Shown: positions 50,731 to 62,340 of the stretch, in pieces
How the letters are laid out: each line of letters starts with the position of its first letter
Position numbering within the stretch: position 1 is the stretch's first letter
NCBI RefSeq assembly: GCF_021018805.1
Contig: NC_086248.1
Coordinates: 52,581,485 to 52,645,484, forward strand
Length of the DNA stretch: 64,000 nt
Direction of reading: 5' to 3'
Origin: Prinia subflava
Taxonomy: Eukaryota; Chordata; Aves; Passeriformes; Cisticolidae
Program-made: the position numbers and the translations under genes
The notes under the pieces: model-generated
The model's database searches: none
The model's input: only the letters and a program-made list of their open reading frames with translations
Told to the model about the DNA's origin: nothing

Positions 50731-53094
50731 AGTCACCTTTTAAAATGCTCATACTTTAGGGCAAGATATGAATATTCCATTTTGTTTGCTAGGGACTTGC
50801 CAAAATCTTGATGATGTACCACTGATACATATGTTTAAGGACCCTGAAGGAATGAATTGTTGGAAGCCTAGTCTTTTCATATTTTTTGGGTGTTGCCAGA
50901 AAACTTAATTGAACCCTAGCCATTATTACCAATAATGAATCCCTACCATTATTACCAATATACGATGCAGGTACAATACAAAAACCTAGCTTTTCCACAC
51001 TCTGCACACATGCTATGGGTGTTTCCAGGTGTCATCATTGTCATTGGATGTCTGCAATATTCCTGGAATAAAAAATTGTAAATGGATTTTTCCAGTGACA
51101 TTCAGCTATTGTGCTTCTTGGAGATCACTGTTATGAAGCTGCATACAAAGAAAAGAGATAAGATAGGAGAGGATCAGACCAGAGGAAATGCCATGGTCTA
51201 CCTGATCCTCCACTATGCTTAGCAAAGCTGCTGAGGATCCTGGAGCCAAACACCATTTGGACACTACAGTAACTACCTGGCTGATTCAGCACCAGAGTTA
51301 AGCAATTTGTTTGTAGCCAACAACATAACAATTCCAGCCATTTTTTCCCATTCATAATTTATGTTTAAGCTCTGCATTCAATTTTTTTTTCACTTGCAAG
51401 AAATTTGTTGCAACAGTTTCTTGATGAATATGCTATTCATTTTATACCTAAGTCATAGGATATTATTTCTACAGCCAGGAACTGAAACCGTTCGTCAACA
51501 GACAGTGGAACTGAAGCAGTCATTCCTAATAGAATCTTTGAGCAAAGACAGACTTACACATGCATACAAAAAACAACAGCCAGTGTTTGCCTGTGTGCAT
51601 GGCCTGGGCAGTAGTTTTCAGAACTGAAACTCAATAACATGGGACACAAGAGATAGGAGAACAGATGTGCCATGAAGTTTCCAGCATGAGCAGAGCATCC
51701 TCAGCTACACATTCTAGTGATAAATTCACCCCAGAGGGCTGACATCAAACTAGTGTTAGATTTATTTTACATTCCAGAACAGCAGCAATAATCCTAAATT
51801 ACATAGATCTACACTGGACTTTAGCACCTGACAGTAATTTTTTAGCTCCAGTCTTGCTCTGCATGTACTCACTCCCTGCAATATTTTAGCATGTTGCCTT
51901 TTGGAAGGATTAGGGTACTGGACGTCCCCTGAGAAAGCCATAGGAAATACACACTGGTCTTGTGGTTAATTTAACAAAGCTCTTGATGTCATTATTATGT
52001 AGTGGAAACGTAGTCAAGCACTTACTAAGCAGCCAAAATTTAAATAAATTCCCATGTTCTTAAGTGGTCATTTGAGTGTTTGACATAAAACGTACATCTG
52101 TGTTTAAGACATGGCATACACACATGAACTTCCACATCACTGTGGGTTTTAACATGCTGAAACGATTTGCAGCTCTGCTTTAAAGTTATTGGCTTCCAAA
52201 ACCAATGATGATAAGTAAAGTGAGATCTGGAACAAATTAATATATTTCCCAATAACCTGGGGGTTTCTTCAGGACTGCTTGTAGTACTTAATCAGCAGCC
52301 CATAACAACAAAATGTAAAAGAAGAAAAAACGCTATGATTATTGATAAGGTGCAAAGTCAGGCACTTAAAATTTAGGAAGCATGAAACTATGACTCCCCA
52401 CACAATGTTAATTTGAGATCCTCGTATACATTTATTCTGATACAAACCTGATATTCAACTTTTCTCCACAGGATTTCTCTGTGGCTGGGGCAGACTGGCA
52501 AACAGGAAGCAAAGTGCTGCTTTCCAGGTAGGACAGCTGGCTGTCAGCAAATGCCACGGCAATGCCAGCTTCTCTGCCAGAGGGATGGACTCCAGAGAAA
52601 GTATGACTGACTAGGGTGCTTGTGCTTGTGCAGAGGCATCGGGTGTTCAGGAAACAAATTATATCCTCTATTTCCCACCTTTCCAGGAGGCAGTTAGAAG
52701 CACATATAACCCAGCTGGATTGCCTAGGAGAGGCAGTTTCACCCTGCTGCCTCCTTCTCTTCCCTCTAACCCCACAGCTGGATTTGTCACCCGAGTTGGG
52801 GGATAGACAGACCCATGCCTGAAAACAGAGGCTAATCAGGAACAGAATTGTTCCAGGAGTGCCTACATTCCCTAGGCCATCATCTTCCCAGCCCAGGGAT
52901 CTGTGGGGAAGTGCCAAGTTCACTAGGCTAGTTTCGCCCCCAGCTACAGAACAGTGATGGGAAAGGGGTTGCTCTCAGCTGAGCAATTCCCAGGAGGAGG
53001 GATACAGACACCGGAAACAGGTATCCTAAAGCACAGGACTGGTAACAGCCTGCAGAGATCCTCAAATCACTTATAAATGAGCTACTGCAGGGAG
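50731..53094. other. Non-coding stretch, no gene recognised
   Basis: No recognisable exon. A short direct repeat lies at 50,914-50,960 (CATTATTACCAATA in each copy). A 163-codon minus-strand frame at 52,432-52,923 has no known domain. A stretch at 51,470-51,600 begins after TTATTTCTACAG, an acceptor-like sequence, but lacks a convincing donor. Confidence 0.45.
50914..50960. repeat. Two copies of a ~20 bp unit
   Basis: CCCTAGCCATTATTACCAAT (50914-50933) recurs with one base missing at 50941-50959, period about 27 bp. Confidence 0.85.
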
Positions 53095-53352
53095 GGAGAT
53101 GTAATCCTGCAGGGGAGGTTTAGGCTGCATATTAGGAAAATTTTCTTCATGGAAAGGGTTGTCAGGCACTGTTACAGGCTGCCCAGGGAAGTGTTTGAGT
53201 CACTATCCCCAGAGGTAATGAAAAGACGTGTAGGTATGGCACTTGCGGACGTGGTTTAGAGATGGATTTGGCAGTGCTGGGTAAACGGCTTGACTCAAAG
53301 ATCTTAGTGGTCTTTCTTTTCCAACCTAAATGATTCTATGATCCTATGATTA
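53095..53352 (+). mobile_element. CR1 LINE 3' end fragment
   Basis: A plus-strand CR1 3' region. It contains GGGGAGGTTTAGGCTGCATA, then TTAGGAAAATTTTCTTCATG, AGGCTGCCCAGGGAAGTG, CCCCAGAGGTAATGAAAAGA, GGCAGTGCTGGGTAAACGG and TTCCAACCTAAATGATTCTA. It ends with the canonical octamers ATTCTATGATCCTATGATT at about 53,334-53,352. Only the last ORF2 codons and UTR are present, so it is strongly 5'-truncated and well preserved at the tail. Confidence 0.95.
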
Positions 53353-53537
53353 ATGCCATACTGTGCCCAGCCTAATGAGCTCTAAGGTTTCTTAACCTTA
53401 CAATTCCTTTCCCCCTCTATGTTTTCCTCCATGTGGCTGTTATATATTGGCCTTTTTTATTACACCAATTTAAAATTGAAAGAAAGGGGTTTACAATTTG
53501 CCCCATTTTATTCTTGTTTTTTCTTCTTTACACATTA

Positions 53538-53650
53538 ATGAAAACCCCCACCAAAACACAAAACAAACAAAACTCAAACCAAACAAATCAACAACAACAA
53601 AAACCTAAACAACCCCCCAAAGAAACAAACAAACAAACAAGAAACCCAAA
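53538..53650 (+). repeat. A/C-rich low-complexity tract with (AAAC)n
   Basis: About 110 bp made almost only of A and C, including CAACAACAACAAAAAC and an (AAAC) array at about 53,623-53,640. It begins about 190 bp after the end of the CR1 tail. Confidence 0.85.
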
Positions 53651-56600
53651 GTCCAGCTCTGCCATTCAGTTTGTCCAATTTTGTACTTGGGCACTACTAT
53701 GGTTCACATTAACAGCTGTAATGTTTTTTATAAGAGGTAACTGGAAGTTCAGCGATACTGAGCAACCTCTCTGTGCAGAAATAATCAAACCCCTTTATTT
53801 CCAGCTTCCTATTCTAACAGAAAAGCTGCTCTTCCACACTCCCTATGGTTTACCAAAAATTGTCCCTTCTCTTTGAAAGGTTCATTCCAAAATACCACAA
53901 TGTGTCTTGGATTCCCACAAAGCCCAGAGTAGCAACACAACAGGTCCCAACACAGCTTCACTTGTGTGTTGTTGCTGTAGTTGAGATTGGAATTAAGGCA
54001 CCTCAAGACTGGGGCACCACTTACATGGAGCACCCAGCCCCTTGCAAAGGAGGCAACAGTGACCTATGGGTGACAAACTGACATATGCATTTGGGGACAT
54101 ATAAGACTAAGCTTTAAAATTGCAACCTTGGGAGACAAGAGTGAAAAAAAAATTCAAATTACTCCATACCTAAAATGTCGTAGTATTTCTTTCAAAGTCA
54201 GACAGAGTCTCATTCAAACAAACTGTTGCTTATGATTCAAATTTTCCATGGCTTCCACATTGCTAAGTACTCATCTGACTTCAGTTGTTTTTTAATGTAA
54301 AGCCAGATCAAGGCTTCTCAGCAGCATAGGCAAGAAGCAGTTTTGGAAATGGTGGTAGAATGGGTCTAAGACGGGGAGGACAAATAATAAGGGGCTTTGA
54401 TATTTGCTGAAGAACCAGAACAGCTTTTGTTGCCCTGTGAGACGTGTGGTTCATGGACTTTGACTAGGCTCAGAGCCTAATGCCCTGAAAGCATTTTTTA
54501 AAATCTTCCAGTTGCTAAAAAGGAAAGAGAAGATTTCTGCCTCTTGGAAGGGTGTACTTAAAAAGGGGTACACAGAGTTGTTTTCCGTCTTGAAGAGGGT
54601 ATTTGCCTGAGTGGGACTGCAGAGCACAGGTTTTAATCCCTCACTGTGTTGAATTTCCTGGCCTTTTGCTAAAAGTGGCATCCAAGTAGTTGTGGCACAC
54701 ATCATCCCAATGCAGGGACGATGGTGCCCCTGCACAGGCTTCTCAGGGGAGACACAGGGGAGGCTCAGTCACTCCATCTTCTCACAAGACAGGCAATGGA
54801 AGGCCCTTCCTCTTGAGGGAAATGGCTCACTGGAGCCAAATCTGCAAAACCAGCAATGCCACAGAGCGCTCCTGATCACTGCATTCTGGTCAGAATTTTG
54901 GCTTTGGGCTGCGGAGGGTTTTCTGTCTTTTACAACCAAAGTTTTACAACTCAAATTCGTTGACTCACTTCATGAAGACTGCAAACTCAATCAACATTTG
55001 CTTGTAGTGGATGTGCTTTGCCATAGTGCCCCATCACTCATGTCCTGCAAAGCATCATGTGGGAAAGCAGGAAGGAAGTTAGACTCAAAGGCTGACTGCT
55101 AGACCCTCTGCTGGCACCCTAAGGGAGATTGTGGTGTCCCCTGGTTGGCAGAAAAAGCAAAGTTATTCCATTTCCTTTGTGAAATGTGTTAGTAGCCCTT
55201 CTGCTGCCTCAGAAAACTCCAGTTTCCAGGATCACTAGAAATTGCTCAATGAATCATCACAGATCTACAAATCCATGGCTGCTTCTGAATAAAGGTGCCC
55301 TTCATGCATCATGTGCATGGGCAACTTCAGCTCAAGAGGCTTGTGCAACACTCCAAGTCCTTTGCACATGTCACAGAGTTTTCATGAGGTTAGAAATCAG
55401 GTTTTGCATAGCACTAATTTGAGCAAATATTTATCATTCTGAGCTGTAATTAACATGTAACTGTGCCTACCCCAGTTCAACAGGATTTTAACCTGCTGCC
55501 TGCTTAATGTGAGACATAGGCTTAAACAGCTTGCTGAATAAAAGCCAAAAGGAAATAGATTGAAAGACTGGGCAGACATATATGATTGCATAAAATTTTC
55601 AAGCAAACTTTAACATTTTTTCCCCTTTAATTCTGATGTTTTAATGGTATTGCTTTCCCAGTAGAATTTCACTGCAGCTCTCATCTTTACAATAGAAAAG
55701 AAACAAAACTGAAGCAAAATTATATTTTCCCATTTAACTGAGTACCTGTTTTTAATGGGTGAAGTCAGGTCCAAATACAGAATTTCTCAGACAGATTCTG
55801 AATTCTTTATTTAATTTTCCAAAACCCTTGAGCTGTTCTAAAAATGTTTTCTCTTGTAGTAATTAAATAAAAATCAATCACTTCAATATAATTTCAAATA
55901 ATACATGGAGCACACGGGGGCATTGTAAACACAGAAAAACATTACAACATCTGTTATTATTAATGCTCTTTACTATCTGCCAAGTTTATCCATGGTCCTG
56001 TTGAGTGAGGAAATCCTTCTGCTGATACAGGAATCAGATGATCAGGGTTAGGCTCGTCAGGGAAGAGGAGACACAAGGATTTTTGATGAATTTCAATCCA
56101 GTGTAAAGGTCTTGTTTATATTCTTATAAAAGAATAAGAGTGAAGGAGATGTTGCCTGTGAATACGACCAAAAGGATCGACTGCCATATGAATCTCCTCA
56201 CCAGCATGCTGGGATCTCCTGGGTAGCTTTAGCATTGGTGGATTTAATGTGGTGCACTGAAGATTCATTATTGACCCTCAGTGGCTTGTAAACAGAGGCA
56301 GTGTGTCCTGCATCACCCAGGTCCTCTTTATCCAAAATGCCACAATCATATATATTTATCCCTGAGACTGCATTGTTCAAGCACACCCTCTATGATGATG
56401 TTTCAGACAAGGAATGTATTTTTACAGTGCTGAATACCTGGAAGTGACAGGAACCAAATAAGGAATCACAGTAATGGTGCAAGATGAGACTGACAAGCTA
56501 TTTGCATGTCAGTATGCAGAAAGCAGGGCTGTAGCATGCCATGCAAACATCTGCAAGATTGAACTGCAAGGTTTGAACCTCATGTTTCTGAAGGCCAAAT

Positions 56601-58177
56601 ATTTTTTCTGTAACATTGATAAAGATTAAGAGAAAAAAAAAAAGTCACTGAAATCTCCAGAAAAAAATGCATTCAATACACACATATACAAAATTCCCAC
56701 AATCTAAATCAGTTCAGACCTATCCCACAGGGAACTGCTCATCCTTTCTGCCTATTTCCACTCCATTTGTTTTATGCCATCTCTTTCTAATACAACCGGG
56801 GAAACTGATCAAACACATTCTATACATACCACCCAGCCCACAGTCTCAGCATGCCAGCTGTATGCCTAACCTCACAAATCCACAGTGAAACCATCTCCAG
56901 GGTTTCAAAAGCATAGCAGCTTTCATGAAGGGAGGCAGTGGGAGCTCTCTTAATTAGCTCAGCTTCTTTGTGCATTTCTAGACATGTCTCCCTCTTTGTT
57001 CACCTTTAAGAGTTTAATGTCAGGGCAGAAATAGAAGATTTGTCCTCCATAAAGTAGCATCACACTCTTCAGGGTCTTCTTTTTTGCCTAGTAAAAGTTC
57101 TTACACTCAGAAAAACAGTCAACCTGGGGCCAAATATCTGAAAAAGAGAAAGAGGTGAATTTTAACCAATCTGTGCATTTAATGAGGACTAACAGAGGAA
57201 AAGCTGGAAACCCAGACACTTAGGTGAGCATTTCACTAACAAAAAGTCCTTCACATGTCGTCCCTACAACTCTGCAAAGAAAAATTCAAACATGAAACCA
57301 TCATTAATGTAATTCAATCCTTTCTGGAAGTACAAGAAAATTGAATTCAGTCTTGATAGCGTAATTCTTTTAATATTTCCACTGGATTTATAACTAACCA
57401 ACCTGACAGTCATTTCTAGGATGCAGAGAAGGCATCAGAACTGCAAATTTTCTCACTAGTACTTTAAAGTATATGTTTATACAGAGAAGAGAGTTGAGGG
57501 CAAAGCCATGGAAAGATGGGTTCCAACTTGACTGTGTCCCTGATTTCATTATTCAAGGTTTGCAACAAGGAAATCACATGATCCCCTAGAACATTCTGCA
57601 TGGGCTGAGAGGCCCTGAGACAACAAATTGTTCAAGAATGTGTCTAAACTACATGCAGTGAGTTTTTCTAAGGAGATCCCACTCCTTTCTAATAGATCAA
57701 GTTAGATAATTTAAATCATTATTACCATTCCTCTCTGGCTACTTACAAAAAGGTCTGAAAACTGAGATTCCCCATTAAAATCTTCATGAATTCCAAAATC
57801 TGAATTAGTATATGGCCTAATAAGAGGTAGCAGTCAATTAAATTTGTATCTTCTAAGAACTGTTTTGTCTTACATGCTGATATATTTCTATTACTAAGGG
57901 ACTGAAATAAAAAAGTTAAATTCTGGGTATTGTCTAATTTTTATGCCTTGCCATGATGGCTTAAAATAAAAATGAAAACATCAGTGAAATTGAGAATTTT
58001 GAATAACCCAAAAAATGCACCTCCTCCTGAAAGTAAGGAAATTACAAACATCAGTTTGTCTCCAGAAGTTTACTTGTTTCTATGAAGAGGCTGTACTTCC
58101 TAGTAAGCAGGCTATAATTAAAGTATTTTGCACAAAACCAGTTCAGTATGAAGAAAAGAGACTAATTCTGGTCTCAG

Positions 58178-58220
58178 AATAAATAAAAGAATAAATAAAG
58201 AAAATAATAAAGAAAATAAA
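58178..58220 (+). repeat. Impure (AAAT)n/(AAAG)n tract
   Basis: AATAAATAAAAGAATAAATA followed by AAGAAAATAATAAAGAAAAT. It is a low-complexity A-rich stretch, interrupted by G. Confidence 0.9.
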
Positions 58221-58432
58221 TCTAATTCTACCTCAGTTCTACCGTTCCTTCAAACCTCCCTGGATTAATACTGGCAAAATGGTCTGATCCATCTAACCAA
58301 TATCCTCACCAATTTCCCCTCTGAAGCTCCTGAAGATGTCTCCTGATAATTAAAACACTCCTCTTCTGCAAAAGAGGAGGCAATGATCTTATTAAGGACC
58401 ACCTACCTTTTCAGTACATGCAATATGTACAT

Positions 58433-58446
58433 TGTACACGTGTACA
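58433..58446. repeat. 14 bp palindrome containing an E-box
   Basis: TGTACACGTGTACA is a perfect palindrome centred on CACGTG, the E-box bound by MYC/USF/CLOCK-type bHLH dimers. GTACATTGT flanks it as a direct repeat (58427-58435 and 58442-58450). Confidence 0.85.
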
Positions 58447-60020
58447 TTGTTCCTCTTACTGCATGTGTGCCCTCTGATTTTCAGTGTAGCCTCTCTCCTT
58501 TCTCAAAACCAGCAAAATTTAAGGTGATGGGTATTACCTAAAATTACATTAGAAATTACATCAGCATTGTTTTAAAAAACCTATATTAATAAACTCCTTC
58601 AAGGTCTGGAACAACTGTACAACTCTGATTGCAAGGTCTTTGGTGTTTTATTTTTCCCATGTAAAATAAGGTCTTCGTTTTATACAAAAACTTTAAACAA
58701 GAGCTACACTTAAGTGTAACTTAATTTGCATACCGTACACAATCCTACTGGTTTATAATTCTACCATTTCAAAAGGGACATTTTGGCTATTTGGAGCTTT
58801 AATGTCAGCAAACCATCTTAACAACTACAAATACATTATAGTCAATGCACAAAGTGAAGCATACGTAACATATTCACACTCATTGAGCCCAAGGGCTCTG
58901 CTCATCCTCAAGATATCTATTTTTACAAATCAGCACTTTCATCCACATTTTCAATTCATTATAGTAAATATTTACCTATTAGAATGTTGCTGCATGGACC
59001 AGGATGAGAAAAGGTTCAGAGGAATATACCCACAGTCAAGTTTAGGCAACTGGTCACATCTGCTCTGCCTGGATTCTGCCATTCATAGTAACTTAACACA
59101 GTCCCAAACCTCATCTCTCAACCATTCTGTTGAACAAAAGTCACAGACCTTGCATCCACCATGGAAAAAATAGGCTCAATTGACTATGTGGCCAGCTATT
59201 CGTGCTTGTTTCTTTTCCATGTAATAACTAACATGTTGATATATTTAACAAAAATTGAATTCATTAACACATTAGTCAATATACCAATATTGTTTGTTGA
59301 TTAAGTTCTTCAGATTTTTTCCCAGTCATAAAGTGATCAAACTAAATCTCAGAGGTTTTTTTCCATTGCTTTACTTTCTCAGCTATTTTTTTAACTATAA
59401 TTTTCTGCAGGTAATTGGGTAATGGGGAAGGCTTCTGTAATTGTCATTTTTTTGGATGATCTCTTTTATGTATTCTCACTAGAGCATTTCTGCTGCTTGA
59501 AGAGACTCTGACCATCCCTTCTATTGAAGGGCTATACTTAAAGAAAACAATGAAAGACACAATTCTACAGCCACTACATACAGACTTCTCTTTATTTGTC
59601 TGAAAAGGGCTTGGTCTGCAGGATCCTGGAGGGTAATTTTATGATTTTTTGGACATGGCCTCACTGTCCTGCCTAAGCACAGCAGATTGTGGGGCACAGC
59701 CCAGTTACATCTGTGCTAGCAGACAATGGTTCTGCTCCTGCTTCTAAAGTAGTCACTGAGAGTTTTGCCATGAACTCGTATTACTGCAATTCAGATGTGC
59801 TACTGAAATAAATGTGATGTATATTTTCCGTGATATGATTACAGGATTCAGTTCTGGTCAATTAAAGCTGCCTGCCCAGGGCTATCAACAGGGTAAGGAT
59901 TAATGTCAATAAGCAACCCTTGCTCACATCTGCTGGCTGCCTATTAAAAAACCCAAAACAAACAAACCAACATTCAAAATGGGCAGTGACATTAATTGGT
60001 TGCCTTCAGCCCCGTTTAGA

Positions 60021-61605
60021 CTAAGAAAACCCAGCTGCATGGAGCTGAAGTATTGTGCCCATAAGGAAACTGGCAGAGGGAACATGTATTGCTAGGAAAG
60101 TGGCAGACCTGAATGGCACTCTGAATGAGCTCAAGGTGGAGAGTTCAGCTGCAGCACTGTCCCCATCACCTGTGAAAGGCCATGCAGCAGCACTCTGCCA
60201 CCTCACAAGACAAACTAGATGAAAGTCTCCCAGCAAGAACAGACACAAAATGTACAGAGATAACAGTTTCTCTGTGTGTGTGTGAGCACTTGAATGAGCA
60301 CAGTTACACCAAAACACCCCCAGTGTCACCCAGGACTTTGGTGTGTGTGCAGCGGGCCCTGAGTTCCAGCCCTGCAGAGGACAGCAAAACAGCAGCTGGG
60401 CTTGGTCCCTGCTGTGGAGGGAGAAATTCAGAACAGAAAAGCTCCTGGTGAACTCCTTGTGGGTCCCTGGCCCTCTCTGCTCTCCTTCCAGCCAGCACCT
60501 GATATGCCCACACTGACCCTCAATGCCCCAGAAAACATGAGAAATGTTCTCTGTTCCCATCCTAGCTGGGATTTCATCCCAGGGGTTGCATCTCTGAAAC
60601 AAAGACACATCCTCACACTCCAGCTCCTCTCCTAGCTGGTTCTCCCATGGTTTTAATGCCACCCTGGGGACTGGGCTAAGCAGTTCAGGGAGCAAAGATG
60701 GGCATCTCTCATGCTCCATTGTTTTGAAGCAGGAAATGGCTGCAGAAAAGCCTCTTGTCAGTGCACGCAGGCTGATGACATGGGACTGGTGGGATCTCTT
60801 CTGGTCAGAATGTAACCCTCACTGGAACAATCAGCAATTTGGACATCCAAAAATTATTTGATTAAACAACAGTTGTTAATCAGTAGGAGGTCTTTTTCCA
60901 CAGCCATTCTTTAAAGCCGAAACATTTCCATGTTTCCTGTAATACTTGTGCTTAGTCACACATTGACAAATACAAGGAAAAAAACTCAGATCTGTGTGAC
61001 AGATTTTTGGAATTGCCAAAATAATCTCTTTGAATTCTGCAGCCACTTGACAGCAGGAGTCCAGGAGGGGAGTGTTGAAAGCAAAAACTTGTATTTATTC
61101 ACTGGAGTTTTTATTGCATTTTTCTCCCAGAACAGGATACCTATCATATTCTGCAAAAAACAGATTGTCAAATGAACAGTCCACAGACCTTGTTAAATTG
61201 TAAAACTTTCCAGGTCCACTTTTTGCTACCTATCCTGTAAGCCTGACAGAGAGAAAGGGAATGTCCCTTACATTTCAGTGAGAATTTAACACACTCAGCC
61301 AAAGGCTCTGCCAAAAGACATCTTCTGTAGAACATGCCACCATCTTGCAACTCGCAGATTCACATGTGCAAGAGGTCTCTGGCTGAGTCTGCTCTTCCCT
61401 GCTGTAATATGTCACAAGAGATCCCTAGGTCAAAATTCCCTAAAATTTAAACAGCTGAGAAATGTTAAGTATTCTAATTAAGAGTGGGAGAGGAAGGATT
61501 GTGCTGGTTGGGCTCAAGGTCATGCAAGTCATTAAATTTTCCTCCTCCATGCCCAGCTGGCAGCAGGTCGCATTCAGAGAGCTGTCCATGCAAAGAGGAG
61601 GTCTG

Positions 61606-61653
<48 letters not shown>

Positions 61654-62340
61654 GTCATCCCAAAAGGGCATGACTTCAGTGGAAGTGAAAGTGAATATCC
61701 TCTCCCACACCCATCAATTCTGTAGCATGGAAGGAAAAAGCACTTCATCTCTAAGTAGATCTGTAGAGAGAGAAGCCTGGCTGTTTTCCAAAAGATTGGC
61801 TGTAGCACAGGGCTGGAACTGGGCATAAGCAGCTGAGAAGGGCCATGGTCTGCAGAGGATGGCAGCCCTGTGATCTGCTCTGCTGGTGGCAAGGGCCTGA
61901 GAAACTGGGTTTGCTCCTTTGCCTCGCATGACCAGCACCTGCTCCTTACACCAGGCATCCGCCTCTGAGCAGGAGGAGCAGGCTGGGCTGTCCCACAGTT
62001 CTCTGCCTCCTATTTGCACTGTCCTTCTCCCTCATGAGATCCCTACAGCCCAGTCTCTCCACCACCCACCTCAGACCAGGCTGGCTGTGTTGTTGAAAAC
62101 TTCAAGCATGGGATACTTTGGGGTCTGCCTTGAGGGAAGAGCTTCAGTATGTCCCACAGCAGCCCAGCATCAGCACCAGAGATCCAGAAAGGCCTGGAGC
62201 TTGGATAGCCCCATGGTGTGTCCTACTAGCCAGCTAAGCAACCTGTACACATCATTTACATCCACTACACATGACAGTGCACACCCCAGAGTGGGACTGA
62301 TGTTCAGAGGCACTGTGCTCTCCCCATAATGTGCCTGCAC
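60021..62340. other. Less AT-rich non-coding stretch with long ORFs
   Basis: This part has higher GC than its surroundings and the window's longest open frame: 232 codons from an ATG at 60,719 on the minus strand down to 60,021. Its translation has no domain I recognise, and overlapping frames occur on the other strand. At 61,919-62,329 a 136-codon plus-strand frame is similarly anonymous. Both are most likely chance frames, though an unannotated exon is not excluded. Confidence 0.35.
61607..61650 (+). repeat. Poly-T run, 44 bases
   Basis: An uninterrupted run of 44 T bordered by GTCTGC on the left and ATGGTCATCC on the right. No antisense polyadenylation signal adjoins it. Frames crossing it are artefacts encoding runs of Phe or Lys. 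Confidence 0.95.

Larger units (their letters stand above)
53651..60020. other. Non-coding stretch, no gene recognised
   Basis: About 6.4 kb, AT-rich especially from 55.4 to 59.6 kb. No gene, RNA gene or further CR1 copy is recognised. An (AAAT)-type low-complexity run and an E-box palindrome are listed separately. Confidence 0.5.

Noticed and set aside
51470..51628. Possible internal exon after TTATTTCTACAG.
   Set aside because: No good donor follows, the translation is anonymous, and acceptor-like sequences are common.
52432..52923. 163-codon minus-strand open frame.
   Set aside because: No recognisable domain, opposite-strand frames overlap it, and no splice or promoter context supports it.
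61462..61958. Frames of 87-172 codons crossing the poly-T run.
   Set aside because: They are joined only by translating the homopolymer into Phe or Lys runs.
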